NCBI RefSeq assembly: GCF_016861975.1
Contig: NZ_BOMB01000003.1
Span: forward strand, 62,001 to 126,000
Length of the DNA stretch: 64,000 nt
Reading direction: 5' to 3'
Source: Actinocatenispora rupis
GTDB taxonomy: Bacteria; Actinomycetota; Actinomycetes; Mycobacteriales; Micromonosporaceae
Part shown: positions 51,176 through 62,260 of the stretch, in pieces
Layout: each line of letters begins with the position of its first letter
How positions within the stretch are numbered: position 1 is the first letter of the stretch
Position numbers and translations under genes: made by a program
Notes under the pieces: generated by a model
Seen by the model: the letters and a program-made list of their open reading frames with translations, nothing else
Told to the model about the DNA's origin: nothing
Database searches by the model: none

Positions 51176-52093
51176 ATGAGTACCAGCACGGACCTCGGCG
51201 GCGTCGTCGTCGCCACCCCGCTGCCGTACGTGGCGGACGGCGCGGCGCCGGCCGGTCTCGCCGTCGACTACGACCGGTACGCGGAGCACTGCCGGTGGCT
51301 GGTGGACAACGGCTGCCACGGCGTCGGCCCGAACGGTTCGCTCGGCGAGTACTCGTCGCTCACGGACGAGGAGCGGCGGCGGGTGGCGCGGACCGCGGTC
51401 GAGGCGGTGCGCGGGGACGGCATCGTGGTGGTGGGCGTGCACGGGGTCGGCTGGCACCAGGCGAAGCACTGGGCGGAACTGGCGGCCGAGGACGGCGCGG
51501 ACGGGGTGCTGTGCCTGCCGCCGACGATCTACCGGGCCAACCGCGGCGAGGTCGTCGCGCACTACGAGGCGGTCGCGTCGGTCGGGCTGCCCGTCATGGT
51601 CTACAACAACCCGTACGACACGAAGGTCGACCTGACGCCGGACCTGCTGGCCGAGCTGGCGCAGATCGACAACGTGGTGGCGGTCAAGGAGTTCTCCGGC
51701 GACGTCCGGCGGGTGTCGGCGATCCGCGAGGCGGCGCCCGGCCTGGCCGTGATCGCCGGCGCCGACGACGTCACCGTGGAGGCGCTGCTGATGGGCGCGA
51801 CCGGCTGGTTCGCCGGCTTCCCCAACGTCTTCCCCGCCGAGTCCGTCGCCCTGTACGAGCTGGCCCGCGCGGGCGACCTCGCCGAGGCGCGCCGCCGGTA
51901 CGAGCCGCTGCTCGCGGCGTTCCGGTGGGACTCGCGGACCGAGTTCGTTCAGGCGATCAAGCTCGGCATGGAGCTGGTCGGCCGGTACGGCGGGCCCTGC
52001 CGTCCGCCCCGCGGCCCGCTCACCCCCGAGCACGACGCGCAGGTACGCGAGGCGATGGCGCGCGCGGTCGCGGCCGTACGGGGTGGTGCGTGA
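51176..52093 (+). CDS. DapA-family lyase/deaminase (possible 4-hydroxy-pyrroline-2-carboxylate deaminase)
   Basis: A 305-residue TIM-barrel class I aldolase-type enzyme: GPNGSLGEYSSLTDEER (substrate carboxylate loop), MVYNNPYD (catalytic Tyr near 142) and AVKEFSGD with Schiff-base Lys171. The DapA family includes the deaminase that converts pyrroline-4-hydroxy-2-carboxylate to alpha-ketoglutarate semialdehyde in trans-4-hydroxyproline catabolism; the overlapping epimerase gene makes this the favoured role, but family membership alone does not prove it. Stop and next start overlap (TGATG). Confidence 0.8.
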   Translation: MSTSTDLGGVVVATPLPYVADGAAPAGLAVDYDRYAEHCRWLVDNGCHGVGPNGSLGEYSSLTDEERRRVARTAVEAVRGDGIVVVGVHGVGWHQAKHWAELAAEDGADGVLCLPPTIYRANRGEVVAHYEAVASVGLPVMVYNNPYDTKVDLTPDLLAELAQIDNVVAVKEFSGDVRRVSAIREAAPGLAVIAGADDVTVEALLMGATGWFAGFPNVFPAESVALYELARAGDLAEARRRYEPLLAAFRWDSRTEFVQAIKLGMELVGRYGGPCRPPRGPLTPEHDAQVREAMARAVAAVRGGA

Positions 52094-53094
52094 TGCGCTC
52101 GGTACGCACGATCAGCGCGGTCGACTCGCACACCGAGGGCATGCCGACCCGGGTGGTGACCGGCGGGGTGGCGCCGGTGCCGGGCGACACGATGGCCGAG
52201 CGCCGGGTGTACTTCGCCGAGCACCTGGACGACCTGCGCCGGTTCCTGGTGGACGAGCCGCGCGGGCACGCCGCGATGTCCGGCGCGATCCTGCAACCGC
52301 CGACCCGGCCGGACGCCGACTGGGGCGTGCTGTACGTGGAGGTCAGCGGGCTGCTGCCGATGTGCGGCCACGGCACGATCGGGGTCGCCACGGTGCTCGT
52401 GGAGACCGGCATGGTGACCGTGACCGAACCCGAGACCCTGGTACGCCTGGACACGCCGGCCGGTCTGGTGGAGGCCCGCGTCGCCGTACGCGACGGTCAC
52501 GCGGAACGGGTGACACTGCGCAACGTCGACTCGTTCCTGGTGGAGCGGGACGCGGTGGTGGACGTCCCGGAGCTGGGCCGGATCACGTACGACATGGCGT
52601 ACGGCGGGAACTTCTACGCGATCCTCGACCTGGCCGCGGTGGGCGTGCCGTTCGACCGGTCCCGCAAGGACGACATCCTGTCGGCGGGGCTGGCCGTGAT
52701 GTCCGCGGTCAACCGGCAGCGCCGGCCGGCCCACCCGCTCGACCCGGCGATCGGCGGCTGCAAGCACGTGCAGTTCCTCGCACCCGGCTCGGACGCCCGG
52801 CACTCCCGCAACGCGATGGTCATCCACCCGGGCTGGTTCGACCGCTCCCCCTGCGGTACGGGCACGTCGGCGCGGATGGCGCAGCTGCACGCGCGCGGCG
52901 AGCTGGCCGTCGGCGCCGAGTTCGCGAACGAGTCCCTGCTGGGTACGGAGTTCGTCGGGCGGGTGGTGGACACGACCACGGTCGGTGGGCTGCCGGCCGT
53001 CGTACCGGAGTTCTCGGGGCGGGCGTGGATCACCGGCACGGCGAACTACCTGCTGGACCCGACCGACCCGTTCCCGGCGGGTTTCACGCTCTGA
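52093..53094 (+). CDS. Proline racemase family enzyme, probable 4-hydroxyproline 2-epimerase
   Basis: A 333-residue PLP-independent racemase. Both catalytic cysteines are present: MCGHGTIG (Cys91) and SPCGTGTSA (Cys254), so it should be a true two-base racemase/epimerase, not the single-Cys dehydratase. SHTEGMPTRVVTGG, GHAAMSGAIL and YGGNFYAILDL are family motifs. It probably converts trans-4-hydroxy-L-proline to cis-4-hydroxy-D-proline. ATG overlaps the stop of the DapA-family gene. The next pathway enzyme, a D-hydroxyproline oxidase or dehydrogenase, and the semialdehyde dehydrogenase are not in the window. Confidence 0.85.
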   Translation: MRSVRTISAVDSHTEGMPTRVVTGGVAPVPGDTMAERRVYFAEHLDDLRRFLVDEPRGHAAMSGAILQPPTRPDADWGVLYVEVSGLLPMCGHGTIGVATVLVETGMVTVTEPETLVRLDTPAGLVEARVAVRDGHAERVTLRNVDSFLVERDAVVDVPELGRITYDMAYGGNFYAILDLAAVGVPFDRSRKDDILSAGLAVMSAVNRQRRPAHPLDPAIGGCKHVQFLAPGSDARHSRNAMVIHPGWFDRSPCGTGTSARMAQLHARGELAVGAEFANESLLGTEFVGRVVDTTTVGGLPAVVPEFSGRAWITGTANYLLDPTDPFPAGFTL

Positions 53095-53168
53095 CACCGG
53101 GCGACCCCTGACGAAGGTCGGGGGTGGCCGGTGCCGTCCGACCGGGGCGGCCCGGCAGGTCCGATTCG

Positions 53169-53174
53169 TAGCGT
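53169..53174 (+). promoter_or_regulatory. -10 box of a leaderless transcript
   Basis: TAGCGT ends 7 nt before ATG 53182; no ribosome binding site is present. Confidence 0.4.
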
Positions 53175-53181
53175 CGGCGGC

Positions 53182-54630
53182 ATGAGAACGACGACGATCC
53201 TCGCCGCCGCGGCCGCGGTGGCGACCCTGCTGGCCGGTACGCCGGCGGCACAGGCCGCACCGGCCCGGGTGGACGGCACCGCGATCGACCGCTTCGTACG
53301 GGACTACGTGGAGCGGACCGGGCTGCCCGGCGCGGAGGTCGCCGTCACGCACGGCCGCGACGTGGTCCGCGTCGGCGGGTACGGGCACGACTCGGCCGGA
53401 CGGCCCGTCACCGCCCGTACGCCGATGCCGGTGGCGTCGCTGAGCAAGTCGTTCACCGCGCTGGCCGTACTCCAGCTCGTGGAGGCGCACCAGGTGGACC
53501 TGGACGCGCCGGTCCGGCGGTACCTGCCGGAGTTCCGGCTGGCGGACCCGCGCGGCGACCGGATCACCGTACGGGAGCTGCTGGACCAGACCTCCGGCAT
53601 GTCCGACGCGGAGTTCCCGGACCTGAGGCTGGCGCAGCCGCACACCCTCGACGGCGCGGTACGCCGGCTGCGGACGGCCGGGCTGGACAGCGCACCCGGC
53701 GCCCGATTCCACTACCACAACCCGAACTACCAGGTCGCCGGCCGGCTCGTCGAGGTCGTCTCCGGCGAGGAGTACGGGACGTACCTGCGGCGGCACGTGT
53801 TCGCGCCGCTCGGCATGGACGCCAGCCGGAACGTCCTGACGTCCGAGGCGCTGGCCGGCCTGCCGCGCGGGCACGTCCGGGCGTACGGGGCGGCGGTCAC
53901 CGAACCCGAACCGTACTGGTTCACCGGGGGCAGCCACGGCGTCGTCACCACCGCCGCCGACCTGTCCCGCTGGCTCGTCGCGCAGAACTCCGGCGGCGTC
54001 GGGCCGGGCGGCGGCCGCATCCTGTCCGCCGCCGGCATCCGCACGTCGCACACGCCCGCACCGCACGCCGACGGGTACGCGCTGGGGTGGCGGAAGCAGG
54101 CCGGACCCGGTGGTGTCACGGAGATCCGGCACAACGGCGAGCTGTTCACGTACACGGCGGAGCAGGTGCTGCTGCCCGACTCCGGGTACGGCATCGCGGT
54201 GCTGACCAACACCGGCCTGTCCATCGACAACGACAGCGCCGAACTCGCCGACGGGCTCGTCGACCTGGTCACCGGCCACGACCCGGGACATCCGGCGCCC
54301 GCCGGTACGACCGCGGACCGGGTGCTGCTCGGCCTCACCGTCCTCCTCGCCGCGCTCGCCGTACTCGGGGTGGTCCGGTCCCGCCGCTGGGCGGCGCGGG
54401 CCCGCGCCTGGCGGTACCCGCTGCTCGTGGTGTACCTGGCTCCGTTGGCGCTGCTGGCCTTCCTGCCGTCCGTCGTCGGGTACGTGTTCGCCGGCCGGGC
54501 CGGCGGTTTCCGCCACGTCGCGTACGTCTGGCCCGCCCTGGTGGTGTTCCTCGCCGTCGCGGCCGCCGCCGGCCTGGTCGTCCCGGCGGTACGCCTGGTC
54601 CGGCTGCTGCGCCTGCGCCGTCCGCGGTGA
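53182..54630 (+). CDS. Exported serine hydrolase (class C beta-lactamase / esterase-like) with C-terminal membrane helices
   Basis: A 482-residue protein with a signal peptide (cleavage near AQA-AP, residue 26). The penicillin-binding-like domain has SLSK (Ser86, Lys89), YHN (near 174) and RHNGEL (KTG-equivalent HNG). The C-terminal 120 residues carry three hydrophobic helices, as in several actinobacterial serine hydrolases, so the enzyme faces outward while anchored. It may be a D-aminopeptidase, esterase or beta-lactamase; no resistance role is evident. Leaderless transcript likely. Confidence 0.85.
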   Translation: MRTTTILAAAAAVATLLAGTPAAQAAPARVDGTAIDRFVRDYVERTGLPGAEVAVTHGRDVVRVGGYGHDSAGRPVTARTPMPVASLSKSFTALAVLQLVEAHQVDLDAPVRRYLPEFRLADPRGDRITVRELLDQTSGMSDAEFPDLRLAQPHTLDGAVRRLRTAGLDSAPGARFHYHNPNYQVAGRLVEVVSGEEYGTYLRRHVFAPLGMDASRNVLTSEALAGLPRGHVRAYGAAVTEPEPYWFTGGSHGVVTTAADLSRWLVAQNSGGVGPGGGRILSAAGIRTSHTPAPHADGYALGWRKQAGPGGVTEIRHNGELFTYTAEQVLLPDSGYGIAVLTNTGLSIDNDSAELADGLVDLVTGHDPGHPAPAGTTADRVLLGLTVLLAALAVLGVVRSRRWAARARAWRYPLLVVYLAPLALLAFLPSVVGYVFAGRAGGFRHVAYVWPALVVFLAVAAAAGLVVPAVRLVRLLRLRRPR

Positions 54631-54722
54631 CCTGGGCAACCGTCCGTCCGGCGTGCTGGCACGCCGGACGGACGGTGCAGGGCACGATGGACCCGTACGA
54701 CACGCGGAAAGGCCGAACGCCG

Positions 54723-56309
54723 ATGCCCACGTCCAGCCCGTCCTGGCTCACCGACGCCGTGCTGTACCAGATCTATCCGCAGAGCTTCGCCGACTCGGAC
54801 GGCGACGGGATCGGCGACCTGGCCGGCATCACCGCGCGCCTGGACCACCTGGCGTGGCTCGGGGTGACCGCGGTGTGGCTGAGCCCCTGCTTCGCCTCGC
54901 CGTTCCGCGACGCCGGGTACGACGTGAGCGACTACCTGACCGTCGCCCCGCGGTACGGGACGAACGCGGACCTGGCGCGGCTGGTCGAGGCGGCGGGCCG
55001 GCGCGGCATCCGGGTGCTGCTGGATCTGGTCGTCGGGCACACCTCGGTCGAGCACCCGTGGTTCCTGGCCGCCGCCGACGACCCCACCGACGGCCGGTAC
55101 GTCTGGGCCGACACCGTGCCGCTGCCGCCCGGGTTCGTGCCGTCGCCGGGCACCCGACCCGGCGGTTTCCTGCCCAACTTCTTCGACTCCCAACCCGCCC
55201 TCAACTTCGGGTACGCCCGGCCCGCGGCCGGCGAGCCGTGGCGGCAGCCGGTCGACGCGGACGGGCCGCGCGCCAACCGCGACGCGCTGCTCGCCATCCT
55301 CGACCACTGGCTGCGCCTCGGCATCGCCGGTTTCCGCGTCGACATGGCGTCCTCGCTGGTCAAGGACGACCCCGGGTTCACCGAGACGGCGAAGCTCTGG
55401 ACCGGCGTACGCGAGGTGCTGGACCGGGACCACCCCGACGCCGTACTGCTGTCCGAGTGGGGCGACCCGGCGGTCGCCGTACCGGCGGGGTTCCACGCCG
55501 ACTTCTTCCTCCAGTTCGGCGGGCCGGGGGTGGGGATGCCGATGCGGTCGCTGTGGAACAACCGGCAGGGCACCGACAACCCCGACTGGCCGCCCGTACC
55601 CTGCTACTTCGACGCGGCGGGCGGCGGCTCCGCGGCACTGTTCGCCGAGGCGTACGAGCATGCGGTGGCGACGATCGGTGAACCGGGGCACGTCGCGCTG
55701 CCGACGTCCAACCACGACTTCTCCCGGCTGGTGTGCGGCACCCGTACCGCGGAGCAGGTGCCGGCGGCGTTCGCGTTCCTGCTGACCTGGCCGACGCTGC
55801 CGACCATCTACAACGGCGACGAGATCGGCATGCGGTACGTGCCGGGCCTGCCCGACGTGGAGGGCAGCATGCTCGGGCCGGGGTACAACCGGGCCGGCTC
55901 GCGGACGCCGATGCAGTGGGACGACGGGCCCGGCGCCGGGTTCTCCACCGCCCCGCCCGAGCGGCTGTACCTGCCGGTCGACCCCGACCCGGGCCGCCCC
56001 ACGGTCGCCGCCCAGCGCGCCGACGACGCGTCCCTGCTGCACCTGGTACGCCGGCTGGTCCGGCTCCGCCGCGACACCCCCGAACTCGGCCCGTACGGCA
56101 CGCTCGACGTGCTCGCCACCGGCTACCCGCTGGTGTACGTGCGGGGCGACCGGTACCTGGTGGCGGTGAACCCGTCCGGCGCCCCGGTGTCCGCGCCGCT
56201 GCCGCGGCCGGAGTTCGCCACCGCGCGGCCCGTCGAGTACGCGGACGCCACGGTCGGCGCCGACGGCCTGCGCCTCGGCCCGTACGGCTGGGGCGTCTTC
56301 GCGCGATGA
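54723..56309 (+). CDS. GH13 alpha-amylase family enzyme
   Basis: A 528-residue (beta/alpha)8 glycosidase with no signal peptide. YQIYPQSFADSDGDGIGDLAGI is the usual start; catalytic residues are Asp207 in GFRVDMAS, Glu245 in LLSEWGD and Asp332 in TSNHD. The short length and cytoplasmic location suit an alpha-glucosidase or oligo-1,6-glucosidase/trehalose-type enzyme; subfamily is not clear. Its TGA overlaps the ATG of the histidine kinase gene, an unusual pairing. Confidence 0.88.
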   Translation: MPTSSPSWLTDAVLYQIYPQSFADSDGDGIGDLAGITARLDHLAWLGVTAVWLSPCFASPFRDAGYDVSDYLTVAPRYGTNADLARLVEAAGRRGIRVLLDLVVGHTSVEHPWFLAAADDPTDGRYVWADTVPLPPGFVPSPGTRPGGFLPNFFDSQPALNFGYARPAAGEPWRQPVDADGPRANRDALLAILDHWLRLGIAGFRVDMASSLVKDDPGFTETAKLWTGVREVLDRDHPDAVLLSEWGDPAVAVPAGFHADFFLQFGGPGVGMPMRSLWNNRQGTDNPDWPPVPCYFDAAGGGSAALFAEAYEHAVATIGEPGHVALPTSNHDFSRLVCGTRTAEQVPAAFAFLLTWPTLPTIYNGDEIGMRYVPGLPDVEGSMLGPGYNRAGSRTPMQWDDGPGAGFSTAPPERLYLPVDPDPGRPTVAAQRADDASLLHLVRRLVRLRRDTPELGPYGTLDVLATGYPLVYVRGDRYLVAVNPSGAPVSAPLPRPEFATARPVEYADATVGADGLRLGPYGWGVFAR

Positions 56310-57730
56310 GACGCGACCTCGCGATCGCCCTCGTACTCGCCGTCGCCGGGGCGTTCGTGGCGCTCGGCCGCGGCGACGTGTCCTGGCTGCCGCTCGCGGT
56401 GTCGGCGGTGGCGCTGGTCGCCGCGGTGGCCGTGTCGCGCCGGCTGCCGCTGCTGGCGCCGGTGATCGTGGTCGCCGCCGCCACCCTCGACCGCCCCGCC
56501 CTGTACGACGCGGTCCTGCTCCCCGCCGTGTGCGTCCTCGGCTACCTGGCCGGCCGGCGCGTCGTGCGCGCCCGTACCGGGGCGGCGGCGCTGGCCGGGT
56601 TGTCCGCCGCGGCCGTACTGTCCGCCGAGGTGCGCGCGGCCGACCCGTGGGCCTGGTTCGACCCCGCCCTGACCGTCGTCCTCGCGCTCGCGTTCCCGGC
56701 GCTGCTCGGCTTCTACCGCAGCCGGGACGAGCGGCGCGCCGCCGCGGACCGCACGCGCGAGCGGCGCGCGGTCGTACGGGAGGCGCGGCTGCGCGAGCGG
56801 ACCCGGATCGCCCGCGAGATGCACGACTCCCTCGGGCACGAACTCAGCCTGCTCGCGGTCCGCGCCGGCGCCCTCGAACTGGCCCCCGACCTGTCCGAAC
56901 GGCACCGGCGGGCGGTCGGTGAGCTGCGCGCCGCGGCGGGTGCGGCGACCGGCCGGCTGCACGAGATCATCGACCTGCTGCGCGACGACGCGGGCCCGCC
57001 GCCGGACGACGACCCGACCGTCCTGGTCGACCGCGCGCGGGACGCCGGCCTGCGCGTCGACGTGCACGGCGACCTCGGCGCCGCCCCCACCCCACTGCCC
57101 GGCGTACTGCGGGAGGCGCTGACGAACGCGGCGAAGCACGCACCCGGCGCGCCGGTCACCGTACGGCTGGCGGACGACGGCGGCGACGCGGTGCTGACCG
57201 TCGCCAATCCCGTACCGGCGGGTGCTTCTCCGGGCAGCGGTGGGCGGCGCGGGCTCGCCGCCGCGGCCGAGACGCTGCGCGCCGCCGGCGGCTCGCTCGA
57301 CACCGACGACGCCGGCGACCGCTTCACCCTCACCGCCCGGGTACCGCGCGACGCGACGACCGCCGCACCCGGCGAGCAGCCCGTACCGGGGCGGCGGCGG
57401 TGGCGGATCGCCGTGGTCCTGGCCCCGACCGGGATCACCGCGGGACTCGTCGCGCTGATCGGCGTCGCCGTCCTCACCTGGTACGCGGTGGCCGCGGCGC
57501 GCGCCACCCTCGACCCGGCCGACTTCGCCGCGCTGCGCGTCGGATCGTCCACCGCCACCGTCCGCCCCGTACTGCCGGCGCGGCAGGCGCCCGACCGCGG
57601 CCCGGACCGTACCGCCCCGCGCGGCGCCGACTGCCGCTACTACCGGTCCGCCGCGACCCCGTTCGCCGCGTACGACGTGTACCGGGTGTGCTTCGCCGGT
57701 GGCCGGCTCGTCGCCAAGGACGTGCTGTGA
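56306..57730 (+). CDS. NarL-type sensor histidine kinase with C-terminal membrane/extracytoplasmic extension
   Basis: A 474-residue kinase. Four to five N-terminal helices (residues 5-135), then HisKA_3 with phospho-acceptor His173 in REMHDSLGHE, and a reduced ATPase domain (LREALTNAAKHAPGAPVTVRL, GGRRGLAAAAETLRAAGGSL). Residues about 370-474 are unusual: another helix (AVVLAPTGITAGLVALIGVA) and an exterior tail with two Cys (DCRYY...YRVCFAGG) that could sense something outside. Overlaps both neighbours (ATGA at the start, GTGA at the end). Confidence 0.85.
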   Translation: MRRDLAIALVLAVAGAFVALGRGDVSWLPLAVSAVALVAAVAVSRRLPLLAPVIVVAAATLDRPALYDAVLLPAVCVLGYLAGRRVVRARTGAAALAGLSAAAVLSAEVRAADPWAWFDPALTVVLALAFPALLGFYRSRDERRAAADRTRERRAVVREARLRERTRIAREMHDSLGHELSLLAVRAGALELAPDLSERHRRAVGELRAAAGAATGRLHEIIDLLRDDAGPPPDDDPTVLVDRARDAGLRVDVHGDLGAAPTPLPGVLREALTNAAKHAPGAPVTVRLADDGGDAVLTVANPVPAGASPGSGGRRGLAAAAETLRAAGGSLDTDDAGDRFTLTARVPRDATTAAPGEQPVPGRRRWRIAVVLAPTGITAGLVALIGVAVLTWYAVAAARATLDPADFAALRVGSSTATVRPVLPARQAPDRGPDRTAPRGADCRYYRSAATPFAAYDVYRVCFAGGRLVAKDVL

Positions 57731-58383
57731 TCCGCGTACTGCTGGCCGACGACGAGGCGATGATGCGGGCGGGCATCGCGGCGATCCTGGCCACCGACGC
57801 CGGGATCGAGGTGGTGGCCGAGGTCGGCGACGGGCGGGCGGCGGTCGACGCGGCCCACCGGTACCGGCCGGACGTGGCGCTGCTGGACATCCGCATGCCC
57901 GTACTGGACGGGCTCGCCGCCGCGCAGCGGATCCGCCTGGAGGTACCGGCGACGGTGGTGGCGATGCTGACCACGTTCGGCGAGGACGACTACGTGGCGC
58001 GGGCGCTGGGCGGCGGCGCGAACGGTTTCCTGCTCAAGTCGGGCGACCCCCGCGAACTGCTTGCCGGGGTGCACGCGGTCGCGGGCGGCGCGGCGTACCT
58101 GTCGCCGTCGGTGACGCACCGGGTCATCGCCCGGCTCGGCCGGGACCGGCTGGCCCGCGACTCGGCCGCGCGGGACCGGGTGGCGGCGCTGACCGACCGG
58201 GAGCGCGACGTGCTGGCGCTGCTCGGCGCCGGGCTGTCCAACGCGCAGATCGCCCGCCGGCTGCACCTGGTGGAGGGCACCGTCAAGGCGCACGTGAGTA
58301 CGATCCTGCTGCGCCTGGACGCGCGTAACCGGGTGCAGGCGGCGATCGTCGCGCACGAGGCGGGCCTGGCCGCCGACGGCTGA
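57727..58383 (+). CDS. NarL/LuxR-family response regulator
   Basis: A 218-residue response regulator. Receiver with DDE at residues 8-10, phospho-acceptor Asp54 (VALLDIRMP), Thr near 86 (MLTTF) and Lys near 107 (LLKSG). LuxR-type HTH LTDRERDVLALLGAGLSNAQIARRL with VEGTVKAHVSTILLRL at the C-terminus. GTG 57727 overlaps the kinase stop; the two form a two-component system. The geosmin synthase gene follows 160 bp later but has its own promoter. Confidence 0.92.
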   Translation: MIRVLLADDEAMMRAGIAAILATDAGIEVVAEVGDGRAAVDAAHRYRPDVALLDIRMPVLDGLAAAQRIRLEVPATVVAMLTTFGEDDYVARALGGGANGFLLKSGDPRELLAGVHAVAGGAAYLSPSVTHRVIARLGRDRLARDSAARDRVAALTDRERDVLALLGAGLSNAQIARRLHLVEGTVKAHVSTILLRLDARNRVQAAIVAHEAGLAADG

Positions 58384-58468
58384 GGCGCGGGCGGGGTACC
58401 GCGTCGGGCCGGGTCGGGTGGGCGTTTCCCCCGATCGGGCGGTGTCAGATTTCAGCACGTAGTGGGCA

Positions 58469-58498
58469 TTGTGGACGGTCGACGCCTAGTGACACTAT
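58469..58498 (+). promoter_or_regulatory. Promoter region of the geosmin synthase gene
   Basis: TTGTGG (58469-58474) and CACTAT (58493-58498) are 18 bp apart. The -10 element overlaps a small palindrome TAGTG-A-CACTA (58487-58497), a possible regulator site. Tentative. Confidence 0.4.
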
Positions 58499-58524
58499 CC
58501 CCGCGGAGAGTCATTCCCCCATGA

Positions 58525-60795
<2,271 letters not shown>

Positions 60796-60815
60796 GGGGC
60801 ACGCGGCCACCGACC

Positions 60816-60862
60816 CCGGGCGGCCGTACGGATCCACCGGCCGGATCCGTACGGCCGCCCGG
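60816..60862. terminator. Terminator hairpin after the geosmin synthase gene
   Basis: A 20-bp perfect stem (60816-60835 with 60843-60862) and 7-nt loop, 20 bp downstream of the geoA stop. Strong intrinsic-type hairpin without a T-run. Confidence 0.85.
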
Positions 60863-60982
60863 TGTGCCCACGTACGGGATGTAGTGAGTGTGTAGTCGCG
60901 CTCCGCATGCTGCTCGGTGGAGTCGATCGTCCACGGACGGTCGGCCGACCCCTCGTCGCCACCGACGCAGGAAAGGTGCAGC

Positions 60983-62239
60983 ATGCGGATCCCCAGCAGG
61001 ACAAGGATGTCAGCGGTCGCGCTCGCGGCGGCGCTCGTCGCCGCGACGCTGGGCGCGACGGCGTACGCGGCGCCTGGCACGGCGCCCGCGAAGGGCTCGG
61101 CGGGCAGCTGGCACGAGAGCCTCGGCCGGCTCGCCCCCGACCAGGTGAACCTCGCGCGCAACACCGGTCGGGTCTCGATCGCCGACCCCGACGTACATCC
61201 GGCGGCGGCCGGCGGTGACCGCGGGTACGGCATGGAGATGCTGGCGCCGCGGACCCTCGCCGCCCCGGTCGACCAGGTGTCCGTCACCGTCGACGGCACG
61301 GTGCCGGACGGCGCCAGCGCCACCGTGGACGTGCGTACCGCGGACACGGGTGGGCAGTGGACGTCGTGGCAGCAGGCGTCCGGTACGCCGGCGACGCTGA
61401 CCACGCCGGCCAACCAGGTACAGCTGCGGATCACGTTGTGGTCCAACGGATCGGGGGCCAGTCCGGAGATCACCGGGCTGGATGTCAGTACCCGGGCGGC
61501 GACGTCCACCGGCCGGACCGTCCGGCCGCACGCGGCGCTCAGCTACCGCGTGTACGCCACGCGCGAGGGTCTGGTCGGCGGCACCACCGCCAACGGCCAC
61601 GTCATCACCGGAAGCGACCACTTCGTCGCCCTGCCGTCCGGCAAGAACCTGTCCCCCAAGGGCAGCGGCCAGTACTCGGTGCAGGTGTGCGGGCCGACCC
61701 GGTGCGAGACCGCGCCGGTGTGGGACGTCGGGCCGTGGAACACCAAGGACGACTACTGGAACCCGGGCTCGGTCCGGTCGGAGTACTCGGACCTGGCGCA
61801 GGGGCTGCCGGAGGCGCAGGCCGCGTACCTCAACGGGTACAACGGCGGCAAGGACCAGTTCGGCCGGACGGTGTCGAACCCGGCCGGCATCGACCTGGCC
61901 GACGGCACGTTCTACAACGTCGGCCTCAACGACAACGGGTACGTGACGGTCACGTACCTGTGGACCGGCAGCGGCGGCGGGTCCAGCGCGACCGGCACCG
62001 TGAAGACCACCAGCGGCGCCTCGCTCAACGTCCGGTCCGGCCCGCACACCTCGTCGACGGTCGTCGGCTCGGTGGCGAACGGCGCGACCGTGACGATCAC
62101 CTGTCAGACCCAGGGCGACTCGGTGAGCGGCACGTACGGCACGACGACGCTCTGGGACAAGATCACCTCGCCGGCCGGGTACGTGTCGGACGCCTACGTC
62201 TACACCGGATCCGACCAGCAGGTCGCGCCCAACTGCTGA
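60983..62239 (+). CDS. Exported protein with C-terminal SH3b domain (copy 1 of 3)
   Basis: A 418-residue secreted protein. Signal peptide MRIPSRTRMSAVALAAALVA (cleavage near AYA-AP). Residues about 40-200 form a beta-rich domain of unknown family (VSVTVDGTVPDGASATVDVRT); 200-335 contain HAALSYRVYATREGLVGGTT, DDYWNPGSVR and YNGGKDQFG, as in many extracellular actinomycete proteins with a peptidoglycan context. The last 80 residues are an SH3b domain (SLNVRSGPHTSSTVVGSVANGA). ATG 60983 follows GGAAAGG. No catalytic residues were identified. Confidence 0.7.
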   Translation: MRIPSRTRMSAVALAAALVAATLGATAYAAPGTAPAKGSAGSWHESLGRLAPDQVNLARNTGRVSIADPDVHPAAAGGDRGYGMEMLAPRTLAAPVDQVSVTVDGTVPDGASATVDVRTADTGGQWTSWQQASGTPATLTTPANQVQLRITLWSNGSGASPEITGLDVSTRAATSTGRTVRPHAALSYRVYATREGLVGGTTANGHVITGSDHFVALPSGKNLSPKGSGQYSVQVCGPTRCETAPVWDVGPWNTKDDYWNPGSVRSEYSDLAQGLPEAQAAYLNGYNGGKDQFGRTVSNPAGIDLADGTFYNVGLNDNGYVTVTYLWTGSGGGSSATGTVKTTSGASLNVRSGPHTSSTVVGSVANGATVTITCQTQGDSVSGTYGTTTLWDKITSPAGYVSDAYVYTGSDQQVAPNC

Positions 62240-62260
62240 CGCTCGACGGAAGGAGCGATC

